Below, in pieces: positions 32,874-42,163 of a stretch of 64,000 nucleotides of DNA. A program made the translations under genes and the position numbers. Numbering within the stretch: the first letter of the stretch is position 1; each line of letters starts with the position of its first letter. The notes beneath the pieces are model-generated. The model was not told the origin of the DNA, ran no database searches, and saw only the letters and a program-made list of their open reading frames with translations. The stretch is from CAVDRM01 sp963611355 (GTDB lineage: Bacteria; Bacillota; Clostridia; Christensenellales; Aristaeellaceae), in contig CAVDRM010000006.1 of NCBI GenBank assembly GCA_963611355.1, forward strand, positions 18,654 through 82,653, in the 5' to 3' direction.

Positions 32874-33767
32874 ATGCGTTTTGTTCGTCTTGCACTCATC
32901 GGAATCCTGCTTCTGTCCATTTTAGTGCTTGTTCCGTCCTCCAATTCCTTGGCGGCTGTCGAGCCGATTCCGATGGAACGGGAAAAAATGGCCGAGGTTA
33001 ACCAGGCATTTTATCTGTCCGATATGGAATATCAGGATGAATCTTTGCATATCACCATTGAAAAAGGCCGTATCCATGAGACGAATTATCTCGTTGCGCG
33101 CATTAAAATCGCCGACCCGTCTCAAATCCGCTCTGCGATAGTTTCGGCCAATGGAAAAGGCTCGATTGTCGGCTCCTCCTTGGCTAAGCGCGTCAACGCC
33201 GTGTTCGCCATTAACGGCGATTTTTATTCCAGCAATAAGACCTCTGTCGGCAAGCATATCATTCGTCAGGGCATTCTGAAAAAGCACAATGCCAAGGGCG
33301 GCATGGACGCGCTGATTATTGATGAAAAAGGCAATCTGACCATCATTCCAGCAGCAACAGAAAAGGATTTCGAGACATTTGAGGGAACGATTGTCAATAG
33401 CTATGCATTCGGCCCCGGCCTTGTCATCAACGGTGAGCTGATTACGGAATTTAACGAAAAGACCACCAGCGCCGGCATTGCCGCCTTCAAGTCGGCCCAG
33501 CGGATGTGCATTGCGCAGGTGGGCGAACTGGAATATATCTGTTTAGCCTCCGAAGGACCGGAGGATCAGGGCTCCGTTGGGCTTACCATTCCGCAGCTTG
33601 CGAAGCTGATTTATTCCTTCGGCAATGTGCAGAACGCCTACAATTTGGACGGCGGCTCGTCCAGCACGATGGTGTTCAATAACCAGAAAATCAACTCGCC
33701 GAACAATCCCAAGCGTCGTCCGTTGGCGGACATCATTTATTTCGCCAGCGCTTATGCTGAGGAGTGA
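32874..33767 (+). CDS. Exported phosphodiester glycosidase (NAGPA-like) protein
   Basis: 297 residues. The signal peptide covers residues 1-28. The body matches the NAGPA domain family: VNAVFAINGDFYS, GPGLVINGEL and the C-terminal YNLDGGSSSTMVFN. Members remove sugar-1-phosphodiester groups; bacterial ones act on surface glycans. It starts 16 bases after the CapA-type gene, so the two should be co-translated. Confidence 0.85.
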   Translation: MRFVRLALIGILLLSILVLVPSSNSLAAVEPIPMEREKMAEVNQAFYLSDMEYQDESLHITIEKGRIHETNYLVARIKIADPSQIRSAIVSANGKGSIVGSSLAKRVNAVFAINGDFYSSNKTSVGKHIIRQGILKKHNAKGGMDALIIDEKGNLTIIPAATEKDFETFEGTIVNSYAFGPGLVINGELITEFNEKTTSAGIAAFKSAQRMCIAQVGELEYICLASEGPEDQGSVGLTIPQLAKLIYSFGNVQNAYNLDGGSSSTMVFNNQKINSPNNPKRRPLADIIYFASAYAEE

Positions 33768-33783
33768 AGGGAGCGCACGGTAA

Positions 33784-34806
33784 GTGGAGGAACTCTTAAC
33801 GATTTTGGGACTGCCTGTTATGCCGTATGCCGTGTGCGTGTTCGGCGCCGCGGCTATTGGCATACTTGTCCTTTTCATCAATGCGAAGCAGTTGGGCGTT
33901 TCGCAGAAGGACAGCGAATGGTTCGCCGTTCTCTGCTTGGCGCACGGCATTTTTTATGGGCACCTTCTCTACGGTCTCACCCAGATTTTTGATGTGCTGG
34001 ATCAGTACGGGATTGGGTTTTTGCTGAATCCCGCTGCGGGCGGCTCTCTGTATTTCGGCGTGTTCATCGGCATTGTGCTGGCGGCGCTGATTGAAAAACG
34101 ATTCGGAAAAACAAAAGCGTCCGTTCTTTTGGATGCTGCTGCTCCGGCGCTTCTGCTGGTCATTGCGCTCTGCCGCTTTGCCGAGCCGCTGGATGGGCAG
34201 GGCTGGGGAATGCTGATTGAGGAGGGGGAGAGCTTTTTCCCGCTGGCCTTTAAGCCCTACGCGGAATATGACGAATGGTATTATGCTATTTTCTTTTATG
34301 AAGGGCTGTATGCGCTCACCGCATTTTTATATCTCCAATTTGGGAAGAAAAAACGGGCCGACGGGCAAAAAGCGCTGCTGGCTTTGGTGCTTTACTGCAC
34401 CGCTCAGGTGCTGTTTGAGACTCTGCGGCGCGACATCGTCGTAAAATGGCTGTTCGTCCGCGTATCGCAGCTTTTCTGCGTTATTGCGCTGGCTGCGCTG
34501 CTGACGGCGGCAAGCATCAAAAGACGGAGAAAAGGCCGTCATCTCGTCCGTAAATGGATTCTGTTCGTCTTATTGACGGGGCTGTGCGTGGCTATCGAGT
34601 TTACGGTGGATAAACCGCTGAGCGTCAGCAGCGGACTTTTGAACGAAAGCATTGAGAACTTCCTGACCAAGTTCGGCTTAACGGTTCAGGAGGGCGAGGA
34701 GGACGGACGAACGCTGATTTATCTGCCCTATGCCATGACCTATGCCGTTATCGGCATTTCCGCCTTCTTTATGGGCAGAATGACATGGAATGCGATAAAA
34801 GAATAA
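33784..34806 (+). CDS. Lgt-like membrane protein
   Basis: 340 residues from a GTG start after GAAGGGAG. Seven or more hydrophobic segments are visible. Parts recall prolipoprotein diacylglyceryl transferase: AHGIFYGHLLYG near the first HGxL-type loop, GGSLYFGVFIGIVLA, and ALCRFAEPLDGQGWG like the (G)RxGNFxNxExYG region, where an expected N-x-E is changed. The C-terminal 100 residues are extra. It may be a divergent Lgt or a relative with another lipid role. Confidence 0.55.
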   Translation: MEELLTILGLPVMPYAVCVFGAAAIGILVLFINAKQLGVSQKDSEWFAVLCLAHGIFYGHLLYGLTQIFDVLDQYGIGFLLNPAAGGSLYFGVFIGIVLAALIEKRFGKTKASVLLDAAAPALLLVIALCRFAEPLDGQGWGMLIEEGESFFPLAFKPYAEYDEWYYAIFFYEGLYALTAFLYLQFGKKKRADGQKALLALVLYCTAQVLFETLRRDIVVKWLFVRVSQLFCVIALAALLTAASIKRRRKGRHLVRKWILFVLLTGLCVAIEFTVDKPLSVSSGLLNESIENFLTKFGLTVQEGEEDGRTLIYLPYAMTYAVIGISAFFMGRMTWNAIKE

Positions 34807-34815
34807 ACGCATGAC

Positions 34816-34864
34816 AAAATGCCGTATCTCCGTTTGTGATGCAAGCGGACATGCGGCATTTCGT
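34816..34864. terminator. Terminator between convergent lgt-like and ricT genes
   Basis: AAATGCCG and CGGCATTT are perfect arms around a 30-base loop that itself can pair in part (TCCG and CGGA). Placed 10 bases after one stop and just before the other, it may serve both strands. Confidence 0.55.
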
Positions 34865-34868
34865 ATGA

Positions 34869-35984
34869 TTATTTCTTATGTCTGAATTCTTCCGGTACGA
34901 CCCAAGGATCGCGTTTTTTTGCCTCCGGTTTTTTATCCTCATTTTTCGCGTGAGCATCACGCTGCATAAATTCCTTTTTCGGCAGACGCGGGGCTGGCTT
35001 TTTGATGTCAGCTTCTTCGTCATTGGAAAGCTCGTCCTCGTCCTCCGGAAGCGTTTCATCACCGTCTACATCCGGCACATCCAGCTCAGAGACCTTAAGC
35101 GCTTTCATGATTTCGGGGTCAACATCGTCGTCCGACTGATTTTCCTGCTCGGCAGCCGTTGGCTTGAATGCACCGACCGTGGTGCGCCGGACATCGGCCA
35201 TCGGATAATCCTTAATTTCGGTGCTGTCACCCTTGGGAATACGCACACGGACGGTTTCCTTCAAGATATTTAAATCCGTGACCGTGCCGCGTCCGTCGGG
35301 TGTGATGACCTCGCGCCCCACACGCGGCATCTGCCTGCGCGTCTTTTCGTAATAGTCTTCCTCATACTTGAGACAGCACATCAATCGGCCGCAGACGCCG
35401 GAAATCTTGGTTGGATTTAAGGAAAGGCTCTGCTCCTTCGCCATTTTGATGGAGACCGGCTGGAAATCACCCAAGAACTGCGCACAGCACAGAGGACGGC
35501 CGCACAGCCCCAACCCGCCCATCATCTTTGCTTCATCGCGCACGCCGATTTGTCTCAGCTCGATGCGGGTCTTGAAAATACTCGCCAAATCCTTGACCAA
35601 GGCGCGGAAATCTACACGCTTATCGGAGGTAAAATAAAAGAGAATTTTGCTGTTGTCAAAGGTATATTCACATCCCACCAGTTTCATTTGAAGCTGGTGG
35701 TTTTCGATTTTCTGACTGCAAATCTGCAGCGCCTCTTTTTCCTGCCGCTCATTATCGCGCTGATGCTGGACATCCTCTGGCGTGGCCAAGCGCACCACAT
35801 TGCGAAGCGGGGGCGTGAGGCTGTCATCGGAAACCTCCTGCACGCCTGTCACCACCTCGCCGTATTCAATGCCGCGAGTCGTTTCTACAATGACGGCATC
35901 ACCGGCCGTCGGCCAGAATGCGCCGGGATTAAAATAGTATAGTTTGCCCGCATTGCGGAAGCGGACGCCGATTACCGTTGCCAT
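34869..35984 (-). CDS. ricT: PSP1-domain protein RicT (YaaT)
   Basis: The start at 35984 (MATVIGVRF) follows GGAGGAAGTAACCAA; 371 residues. The PSP1 domain carries the cysteine set GLCGRPLCCAQF and GVCGRLMCCLKYEEDY. In Bacillus, RicT with RicA and RicF holds iron-sulfur clusters and helps RNase Y mature mRNAs. The C-terminal 110 residues are acidic then basic (DEDELSNDEEADIKK...KKPEAKKRDPW) and look disordered. It overlaps the holB stop by 13 bases. Confidence 0.92.
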   Translation of the reverse strand: MATVIGVRFRNAGKLYYFNPGAFWPTAGDAVIVETTRGIEYGEVVTGVQEVSDDSLTPPLRNVVRLATPEDVQHQRDNERQEKEALQICSQKIENHQLQMKLVGCEYTFDNSKILFYFTSDKRVDFRALVKDLASIFKTRIELRQIGVRDEAKMMGGLGLCGRPLCCAQFLGDFQPVSIKMAKEQSLSLNPTKISGVCGRLMCCLKYEEDYYEKTRRQMPRVGREVITPDGRGTVTDLNILKETVRVRIPKGDSTEIKDYPMADVRRTTVGAFKPTAAEQENQSDDDVDPEIMKALKVSELDVPDVDGDETLPEDEDELSNDEEADIKKPAPRLPKKEFMQRDAHAKNEDKKPEAKKRDPWVVPEEFRHKK

Positions 35985-36970
35985 TTGGTTACTTCCTCCG
36001 AAATCGTTTCTAAAAGCCGGTCGGCTGCCGCCTGCCAGCTGACATTGGCGGATCGCATTTTGCGCGTTTCCAGCGCGGCAGATAAAAGGCGCGCCAAGCC
36101 GGAAAGGGGAGCGCTTGAAAATGCTTCCGGCATATTGGGCGGCCGCTCGGAAAGACCGACCTGACTGCGCATACAAAGCCGAATCTGCTGCTCAAATGCC
36201 GTCAGCAGATTGTTCCATTCATCCTTTATATCCTTGATTTTTGCGGCGGCGGTCGGAATATCATCCGCGCTTCGCACAGCGAAAAAGGAACTCATGACGA
36301 GATGAAGCATCGCATCCTCTTCCTCGCTTGCGCAGATGGCACGAGCCACACCGATACTGCCCTCGGACAGCAGCGCGGCACGATGCGCCTTGTCTCTTGG
36401 GATACTGCCGTCCTGAAGCAGCACCTCCTCGACCTGCCGGTCTGTCATCGGCTCCACGCGCACGACACGGCAGCGGGAGCGGATGGTCGGCAGGACGGCC
36501 GTTTCCTGGTCAGCCGTCAATAAAAAATAGGTGCTGTCATCCGGCTCCTCCAGCGATTTCAGCAGACAATTCTGCCCGGCCGGTGTGATGCGTTCGCCGT
36601 TTTCCAGCAGCACGACACGCCGCCCGCCTTCCAAGGAATGGCGTGACAGGACGCTCAGAATATCACGGATCGGCTCGACCTTGATGACATTCTTATCCTT
36701 TGGCGAAGAAATGGGAATGAGCAGATCAGGATGCGTCCGCGCATCAAAGCGCTTGCAGGAACGGCATGCGTTGCAGGGCTTTTCTCCGCTGTCCGCTTTG
36801 CACAAAAGCCTTTTGGCAATGAGATGCAGCAGTGTTTTTTTGCCTGTTCCGGCTGCACCTGTCAGCAGCAGCGCGTGTGCCAAGCGCTCCTGACGGACAT
36901 CAGAAATCAGCGCACGGACAGCCTCGCCGCGCGCTGAAAAAGCGTCAAAGGATACGTCAGAATTTGACAA
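35972..36970 (-). CDS. holB: DNA polymerase III delta' subunit
   Basis: 332 residues. Walker A GAAGTGKKT (residues about 38-46), zinc-binding cysteines in LCKADSGEKPCNACRSC, Walker B-like VVLLENGERIT and the sensor STYFLLTADQ fit HolB, the clamp-loader subunit that works with DnaX. The gene order darA-holB-ricT with overlaps of 13-14 bases is the Firmicute arrangement, though tmk is missing from the front. Confidence 0.93.
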   Translation of the reverse strand: MSNSDVSFDAFSARGEAVRALISDVRQERLAHALLLTGAAGTGKKTLLHLIAKRLLCKADSGEKPCNACRSCKRFDARTHPDLLIPISSPKDKNVIKVEPIRDILSVLSRHSLEGGRRVVLLENGERITPAGQNCLLKSLEEPDDSTYFLLTADQETAVLPTIRSRCRVVRVEPMTDRQVEEVLLQDGSIPRDKAHRAALLSEGSIGVARAICASEEEDAMLHLVMSSFFAVRSADDIPTAAAKIKDIKDEWNNLLTAFEQQIRLCMRSQVGLSERPPNMPEAFSSAPLSGLARLLSAALETRKMRSANVSWQAAADRLLETISEEVTKWQR

Positions 36971-37286
36971 ATTGATCCACCGTCAAAACAAAGACCGTCG
37001 CGCCGCCTACCGTCACCTCGATGGGATACGGAGCATACATGCCGCTGGCTGCACCAGTTGTAATGGGGGAGGTGGCGATTTGCTTGCGGCTCTTGCAGAT
37101 TTTTTCGATGATGCCGATGCAGCCGTCAAACCGGTCATCATCTACGCCGACGAGCAAGGTGGTGTTTCCTGCACGCAGGAAGCCGCCCGTGGTGGCCAGC
37201 TTGGTCACGCCATAGCCCTCATTCATCAGGCTGCTGATAAGACGGGAAGCATCTTCATCCTGAACAATAGCAATAATCAATTTCAT
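36957..37286 (-). CDS. darA: Cyclic di-AMP receptor, PII-like
   Basis: The start at 37286 follows AAAGGAGGATTTATTTCTT; 109 residues. MKLIIAIVQDEDASRLISSL and TKLATTGGFLRAGNTTLLVG are the hallmark of DarA/PstA (YaaQ), with the T-loop region near RKQIATSPI. It binds c-di-AMP as a trimer; its output partner is not settled. Confidence 0.95.
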   Translation of the reverse strand: MKLIIAIVQDEDASRLISSLMNEGYGVTKLATTGGFLRAGNTTLLVGVDDDRFDGCIGIIEKICKSRKQIATSPITTGAASGMYAPYPIEVTVGGATVFVLTVDQFVKF

Positions 37287-37399
37287 AAGAAATAAATCCT
37301 CCTTTCCCGAAGCCGAATGGTTTCTATGAACATTATACACGAAAGACGGTAAAATATCAAGGTCGCCGTCCGTGAATTATACAGCGAATCGGATAAAAA

Positions 37400-37429
37400 G
37401 GACGTCAAACAAAGCATTGTCTGACGTCC
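37400..37429 (-). terminator. Terminator of the potABCD operon
   Basis: GGACGTCA and TGACGTCC arms around a 14-base loop; on the minus strand TTTTTA follows. It lies immediately after the potD stop. Confidence 0.8.
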
Positions 37430-37437
37430 CCGCGGGA

Positions 37438-38487
37438 TTATTTGGCGTTCTTTACCTGATTCCAAAGGTTGTTGTACAGCGCCAAATAGTCAATCGCTCC
37501 CTCGGAGGGAATATCATGGAAAAACTCGCAGCGCTGAACGATTTCTTCCGTCGGATTGATGGTGGCATTATTGATATACTCATCGCCCATGTTCTGAATA
37601 GCCTCGCTGTTGGGGCTGGAATAGCGGATGTATTCGCAGTTCTTCTGGGCAATGTCAGGGCGGCAGAGGAAGTTGATAAGCTTTTCGGCATTTTCCTTGT
37701 TCTTAGCCGTTTTGGGGATGACCATCGGGTCGATCCAGATGTTGCTGCCCTCATCGGGGACAACATAGGCCAGCTTGTCATTTAAGTCGATGGCATACTG
37801 CGCATCGCCCGACCAGACGACTGCCAGCGCTGCCTCGCCCGCCACCATCTTGTCTTTGGTTTCGTCCACCTGATACGCTTTGACGAGCGGCTTCTGCTCA
37901 ATCAGCTTATCCTTGGCGGCCGCCAGCTCGACCAAATCGCGGGAGTTGATCTCATAGCCCAGATATTTGAGCGTCAGGCCAAAGGAATCACGGATAGAAT
38001 CCAACATGAAGATATCCTTGGCATATTTCTCGTCCCAGAGAATACCCCAAGAGGTCACCGGCTCCTGCACCTTTTCCGTGTTGTACAGAATCCCGACCGT
38101 CCCCCACATATAGGGGACGCTGTAGAGATTTTCCGGGTCGTAGTCGGGATTGAGCAGCCAGCTCAGGGTGTACTTCATGTTCGGCACATTGTCAAAGTTA
38201 ATCGGCTGGATTAAGTCCTCAATCAGCATTCGCTCCACGCAGTAATCAGAGGGGAATACCAAGTCATACGCGCCGGGACTGACGCGGAGCTGCACCATCA
38301 TGTCCTCGTTGGTCGTAAAGCACATGTAGTTAACATGAATGCCGGTTTCCTCTTCAAACTGTTCCAAGACGCCGTCTGCAATGTAATCTTCCCAGTTGTA
38401 CACATTGACAACTTCCTGAGCGGCGAATGCGGGGCAGACGGCAATGCAGCACAGGATGAGCGCAAGAGCAAGAGCGAGTTTTTTCAT
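37438..38487 (-). CDS. potD: Spermidine/putrescine-binding protein
   Basis: The start at 38487 follows CGGAGGACTACCAAG; 349 residues. A signal peptide (MKKLALALALILCCIAVCPA) precedes the PotD pattern VVNVYNWEDYIADGVLEQFEEETGI. FPSDYCVERM and AVVWSGDAQYA are typical polyamine-binding regions. It delivers polyamine to PotBC. It is last in the operon. Confidence 0.93.
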   Translation of the reverse strand: MKKLALALALILCCIAVCPAFAAQEVVNVYNWEDYIADGVLEQFEEETGIHVNYMCFTTNEDMMVQLRVSPGAYDLVFPSDYCVERMLIEDLIQPINFDNVPNMKYTLSWLLNPDYDPENLYSVPYMWGTVGILYNTEKVQEPVTSWGILWDEKYAKDIFMLDSIRDSFGLTLKYLGYEINSRDLVELAAAKDKLIEQKPLVKAYQVDETKDKMVAGEAALAVVWSGDAQYAIDLNDKLAYVVPDEGSNIWIDPMVIPKTAKNKENAEKLINFLCRPDIAQKNCEYIRYSSPNSEAIQNMGDEYINNATINPTEEIVQRCEFFHDIPSEGAIDYLALYNNLWNQVKNAK

Positions 38488-38506
38488 CTTGGTAGTCCTC
38501 CGTTTA

Positions 38507-39283
38507 TCAGTTTTTTTCTGAGACCTTGTTGGCGCGATGGTTGACAACAAGGAGCAATACAAGCAGGGAGATGAACATCAGCGCGGACAGGGCGTTCATG
38601 GTCGGTTTGATGCCCTTTCTCGCCTGCGAGTAAATGAGGGTAGAAAGATTTTGAACAAGCGGGCTGGTGGTAAAATAACTGATGGTGAAATCATCCAGCG
38701 ATAAGGTAAATGCCAGCATCGCGCCTGTGACAACGCCCTGCATAATCTCAGGCAGAATCACATGAAAGAGCGCGTAGGTGGGCGTTGCACCCAAATCCAG
38801 TGCCGCCTCGTAGCTGTGCTTGTTCATCTGCCTGAGCTTTGGCAGCACCGACAGGATGACATAAGGCGTATCAAAGGTGATATGCGCCAGCAGCATGGTG
38901 ACATAGCCGCGCTCGACCTTGGTGAAGATGAACAGCAGCATGAGCGAGATGCCCGTCACAATGTCCGGCATGGTCATGGGGATGTTGGTCAGCGTCATCA
39001 TCAGCGTCTGCGGCCGCTTTTTCATTGCATGAATGCCGATGGCGGCCAAAGTCCCCAAAATGGTGGCGAAGACGGCTGCAAGCACGGCGATGGTCAAAGT
39101 GATATATAGCGCGTGCATGATGGAAGCATCGCTGAAAAGCTCGGCATACCAGCGGAAGGAAAAGCCTTCCCATTTGGCGCGGCTTTTTCCGGCATTAAAG
39201 GACTGCACAATCAGCACCACGATGGGAATGTACAGGAAAAACAGGACGATGCCCAGATAAAACCGTTTGATCAATTTCATCAT
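38507..39283 (-). CDS. potC: Polyamine ABC transporter permease
   Basis: 258 residues with six hydrophobic segments. The EAA loop is EAALDLGATPTYALFHVILPEI (residues about 150-171), where the ATPase docks. It overlaps potB by four bases. Confidence 0.93.
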   Translation of the reverse strand: MMKLIKRFYLGIVLFFLYIPIVVLIVQSFNAGKSRAKWEGFSFRWYAELFSDASIMHALYITLTIAVLAAVFATILGTLAAIGIHAMKKRPQTLMMTLTNIPMTMPDIVTGISLMLLFIFTKVERGYVTMLLAHITFDTPYVILSVLPKLRQMNKHSYEAALDLGATPTYALFHVILPEIMQGVVTGAMLAFTLSLDDFTISYFTTSPLVQNLSTLIYSQARKGIKPTMNALSALMFISLLVLLLVVNHRANKVSEKN

Positions 39284-40269
39284 ATCGTGCTGCTCCCTTC
39301 ACCATCCGGATCAGCCTTGCGCAAAAGCCCAAGGCTCAGCAGAATCAAAACCATCATGATGAGCGACAGGGCACTGCCGCCGTTCCAGTCGTTGGCGGTC
39401 AGGAAGGTACGCTCGATTAAATCACCGAACATTTCCGTATTGCCGCCGCCCAAGAGACGCGGAATGAAGAAGGTGGTAACGGCGGGCATGAATACCATCG
39501 TAATGCCGGATACGATGCCGGGCAGGGACAGGGGGAGCGTGACTTTATAAAAGGTGCGCCACTTGTCGCAGCCCAAATCCATTGCGGCCTCGGACAGTTT
39601 ATAGTCCATCTTGCTCAGAACGTTGTAGATAGGGAAGACCATGAACGGCAGGTAGTTATAAACCATGCCCAGCAAAACCGCCTCACTGTTGTACATGAGC
39701 TGCCGTCTGCCAAGCCCAAGCCATTCCAAGAGGTTGTTGATGAGCCCGTTGTCCTCCAGCAGGCTCATCCAGGCAATGGTGCGGAGCAGAAAATTCATCC
39801 ACATCGGGATGATGAACAGCACCACGATGGTCGAGCCTAACTTAAATTCCCTGTCCGCCATGATATAGGCGACGGGATATCCCAACACAAGGCAGACGAT
39901 GGTGCAGAGGAATGCCATCCAGAGCGAATACAGCAGCGTATCCACATTGACGCTTCCGCGGCCAAAACCCATTGATGCGGGGTCAATACCTGCGGCAGAG
40001 AGCTGCGTGTTCATTTCATAGTTGGAATCCCAGAAATTTTTGAAATTATTCAGCGTAAAGGCACCGTTCTTGTCCGTAAAGGCATAATAGGCAATCAGAA
40101 TGCAGGGAAGAACGGTGAACAGAAGCATCCAAAGCGTATAGGGGGTGGAAAACAGCGGACGATTCAGTCCGTGGCGGCGCCTGGAGTACAGCACAATCAG
40201 CGCAATGAATACGCCGAGGCCGATGACAAGTACAGCCAGCGCCCAAGAGGGAAGCTGCAAAGTGGTCAT
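39280..40269 (-). CDS. potB: Polyamine ABC transporter permease
   Basis: 329 residues. There is an N-terminal extra helix, then the six-helix permease core with EAA loop EAAMDLGCDKWRTFYKVTLPLS. The periplasmic loop after the second helix (about residues 75-115) is longer than in E. coli PotB. It starts seven bases after the potA stop. Confidence 0.92.
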   Translation of the reverse strand: MTTLQLPSWALAVLVIGLGVFIALIVLYSRRRHGLNRPLFSTPYTLWMLLFTVLPCILIAYYAFTDKNGAFTLNNFKNFWDSNYEMNTQLSAAGIDPASMGFGRGSVNVDTLLYSLWMAFLCTIVCLVLGYPVAYIMADREFKLGSTIVVLFIIPMWMNFLLRTIAWMSLLEDNGLINNLLEWLGLGRRQLMYNSEAVLLGMVYNYLPFMVFPIYNVLSKMDYKLSEAAMDLGCDKWRTFYKVTLPLSLPGIVSGITMVFMPAVTTFFIPRLLGGGNTEMFGDLIERTFLTANDWNGGSALSLIMMVLILLSLGLLRKADPDGEGSSTI

Positions 40270-40275
40270 CAGTCC

Positions 40276-41331
40276 CTACTCTCCCTCCTGCATTTTGTGC
40301 ATGATATGAATGTTGAACGGAACAACGGTCAGGCCGACACGCGAGCCTTCCGGCTGCATGGTTGTGGAATGCACCTTCCAAATGGAATGACCGGCATCAA
40401 TCATCATTTCGTAGTGAACACCCTTGAAAAGTACGGAACGGACAACGCCCGTAAGCTGCCCCATGTCCTCGCCAACCAGCAGAATGTCCTCCGGACGAAT
40501 AACGACATCGACCGGCGTATTTTCGCCGAATCCTTCATCAACACAGGCAAAGCGCGTCCCGCAGAATTCCACCAGTTCGTCCTTGAGCATCGTACCGGAC
40601 ACGATGTTGCTTTCGCCGATAAAATTGGCGACAAAGGCATTTTTTGGTTCATCATAAATGCGCTTTGGCGTGCCGATTTGCAGCACATGGCCGCCGTGCA
40701 TGACGGCGATGGTATCGGACATCGTGAGCGCTTCCTCTTGGTCGTGCGTGACATAGATAAAGGTGATGCCCAGCCGCTGCTGCATGGATTTCAGCTCCAG
40801 CTGCATCTCCTTGCGCAGCTTTAAATCCAGCGCACCCAGCGGCTCATCCAGCAAAAGCACCTCCGGTTCGTTGACAAGAGCGCGGGCAATGGCGATGCGC
40901 TGCTGCTGACCGCCGGAGAGAGAATCCACGCCGCGCTTTCCGTAGCCGGAAAGGTTGACCAAATCCAGCATTTTATCCACGCGCCGCTTAATCTCATCCT
41001 TGGGCATTTTTTTGATTTTAAGGCCGAAGGCAATATTATCGGCAACGTTCAGATGGGGGAAAAGCGCATACTTCTGAAAGACCGTATTGACCCTGCGCTT
41101 ATAGGGCGGAATGTCCGTAATGTCCTTGCCGTCAAAAATCACGCGACCTTCCGTCGGCGTTTCAAAGCCGCCGATGATGCGCAGGGTCGTTGTCTTGCCG
41201 CATCCCGACGGGCCTAAAAGCGTCACGAATTCCTTTTTTCGGATGTACAGATTGATGTTGTTTAAAACGGTCACTCCGTCATATTCCTTGGAGATGTTCT
41301 CCAGCGTGATCAGACGCGGCTGCTCGGACAT
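40276..41331 (-). CDS. potA: Polyamine ABC transporter ATPase
   Basis: 351 residues. Walker A GPSGCGKTT, signature LSGGQQQRIAIARAL, Walker B VLLLDEPLGALD and the switch THDQEEAL are intact. The C-terminal TOBE domain (residues about 280-350) is present. It energises PotBC. It follows the regulator by 22 bases. Confidence 0.95.
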   Translation of the reverse strand: MSEQPRLITLENISKEYDGVTVLNNINLYIRKKEFVTLLGPSGCGKTTTLRIIGGFETPTEGRVIFDGKDITDIPPYKRRVNTVFQKYALFPHLNVADNIAFGLKIKKMPKDEIKRRVDKMLDLVNLSGYGKRGVDSLSGGQQQRIAIARALVNEPEVLLLDEPLGALDLKLRKEMQLELKSMQQRLGITFIYVTHDQEEALTMSDTIAVMHGGHVLQIGTPKRIYDEPKNAFVANFIGESNIVSGTMLKDELVEFCGTRFACVDEGFGENTPVDVVIRPEDILLVGEDMGQLTGVVRSVLFKGVHYEMMIDAGHSIWKVHSTTMQPEGSRVGLTVVPFNIHIMHKMQEGE

Positions 41332-41353
41332 GGGACAAACCCTCCTTCAAAAA

Positions 41354-41896
41354 TCAGAAATTAGGGGGTGTGGACACCCAGATGAATTTAGCGGTACGAT
41401 GGCCGTTATTTTCGATGCGATGCCCCGCGGCGGGATGGATGCAGAAGCTCTCACCCGCACGGATTCGATGGCGCTTGCTGCCTAAGACAAGCGTGATGGT
41501 ACCCTGCAGACAGTAGCCGAATTCCTCACCCTCGTGCGGCGGCATTTCTTCGGTCACGCCGCTCTCTCCCAAGGTCACCAGGATAGGCTCCATTTTGTTT
41601 TTCTGCGCGCTTGGAACGAGCCAGGTGATATTGCCCTTCAGCGTTTCGTCGTCTTCTTTGATGAACATATCGTCCTGAGAAAAGACGATTTTTTCAGGCT
41701 GCGCATCCGAGAAGAATTCCTGAAGCGTTGTGCCGAGCGCCTCCAGCATATCGGTCAAGGTGGCGATGGAGGGCGAGGCAAGGTCTCTTTCGACCTGCGA
41801 AATAAACCCCTTGGAAAGCTCGCATCGGTCAGCCATTTCCTCCTGCGTCAGATTCTTCTGCTGTCTGAGGAGCTTCAGCTTTTCGCCGATATTCAC
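41354..41896 (-). CDS. XRE-cupin regulator of polyamine uptake (PuuR-like)
   Basis: A GTG start at 41896 is used because GAAGGAGGAAAATATC precedes it; 180 residues. The helix-turn-helix (LTQEEMADRCELSKGFISQVERD, about 15-40) is followed by a cupin (EEMPPHEGEEFGYCLQGTI ... FCIHPAAGHRIENNG). This is the PuuR layout. As first gene of the pot operon, with a doubled operator just upstream, it likely represses uptake when polyamine is plentiful. Confidence 0.88.
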   Translation of the reverse strand: MNIGEKLKLLRQQKNLTQEEMADRCELSKGFISQVERDLASPSIATLTDMLEALGTTLQEFFSDAQPEKIVFSQDDMFIKEDDETLKGNITWLVPSAQKNKMEPILVTLGESGVTEEMPPHEGEEFGYCLQGTITLVLGSKRHRIRAGESFCIHPAAGHRIENNGHRTAKFIWVSTPPNF

Positions 41897-41940
41897 GATA
41901 TTTTCCTCCTTCTCATCCAATCGTGAAAGGCGTTTCCTCC

Positions 41941-41994
41941 GGTTTAGAAAAACTAAACTCAAAATCAAGACGGCGGGTTTAGTTTTTCTAAACC
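41941..41994. promoter_or_regulatory. Paired inverted operators of the pot operon
   Basis: GGTTTAGAAAAACTAAAC (41941-41958) and its exact inverse GTTTAGTTTTTCTAAACC (41977-41994) face each other 18 bases apart. Each half is also an imperfect palindrome, TTTAG-N5-CTAAA. Two regulator dimers, or a tetramer, could sit here on the regulator-potABCD promoter. Confidence 0.75.
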
Positions 41995-42163
41995 GCAAAA
42001 CAAAAGATATTAAACCACAGCGCATGTGTTCTGTCAATAGCTTTTCATAAAAAAGTGTGAGGATACAAGAATTGACCGAATATTTTATGAATGTACGATA
42101 GAGTTGTCCATGCAAACAAAAAAAGCGGCAAATTATGCCGCTCAGTTAAAATTTGAAAAGATG

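Noticed and set aside
41941..41994. CRISPR-like repeat pair
   Set aside because: There are only two copies, in inverted orientation, directly before a regulator gene; no cas genes are present.
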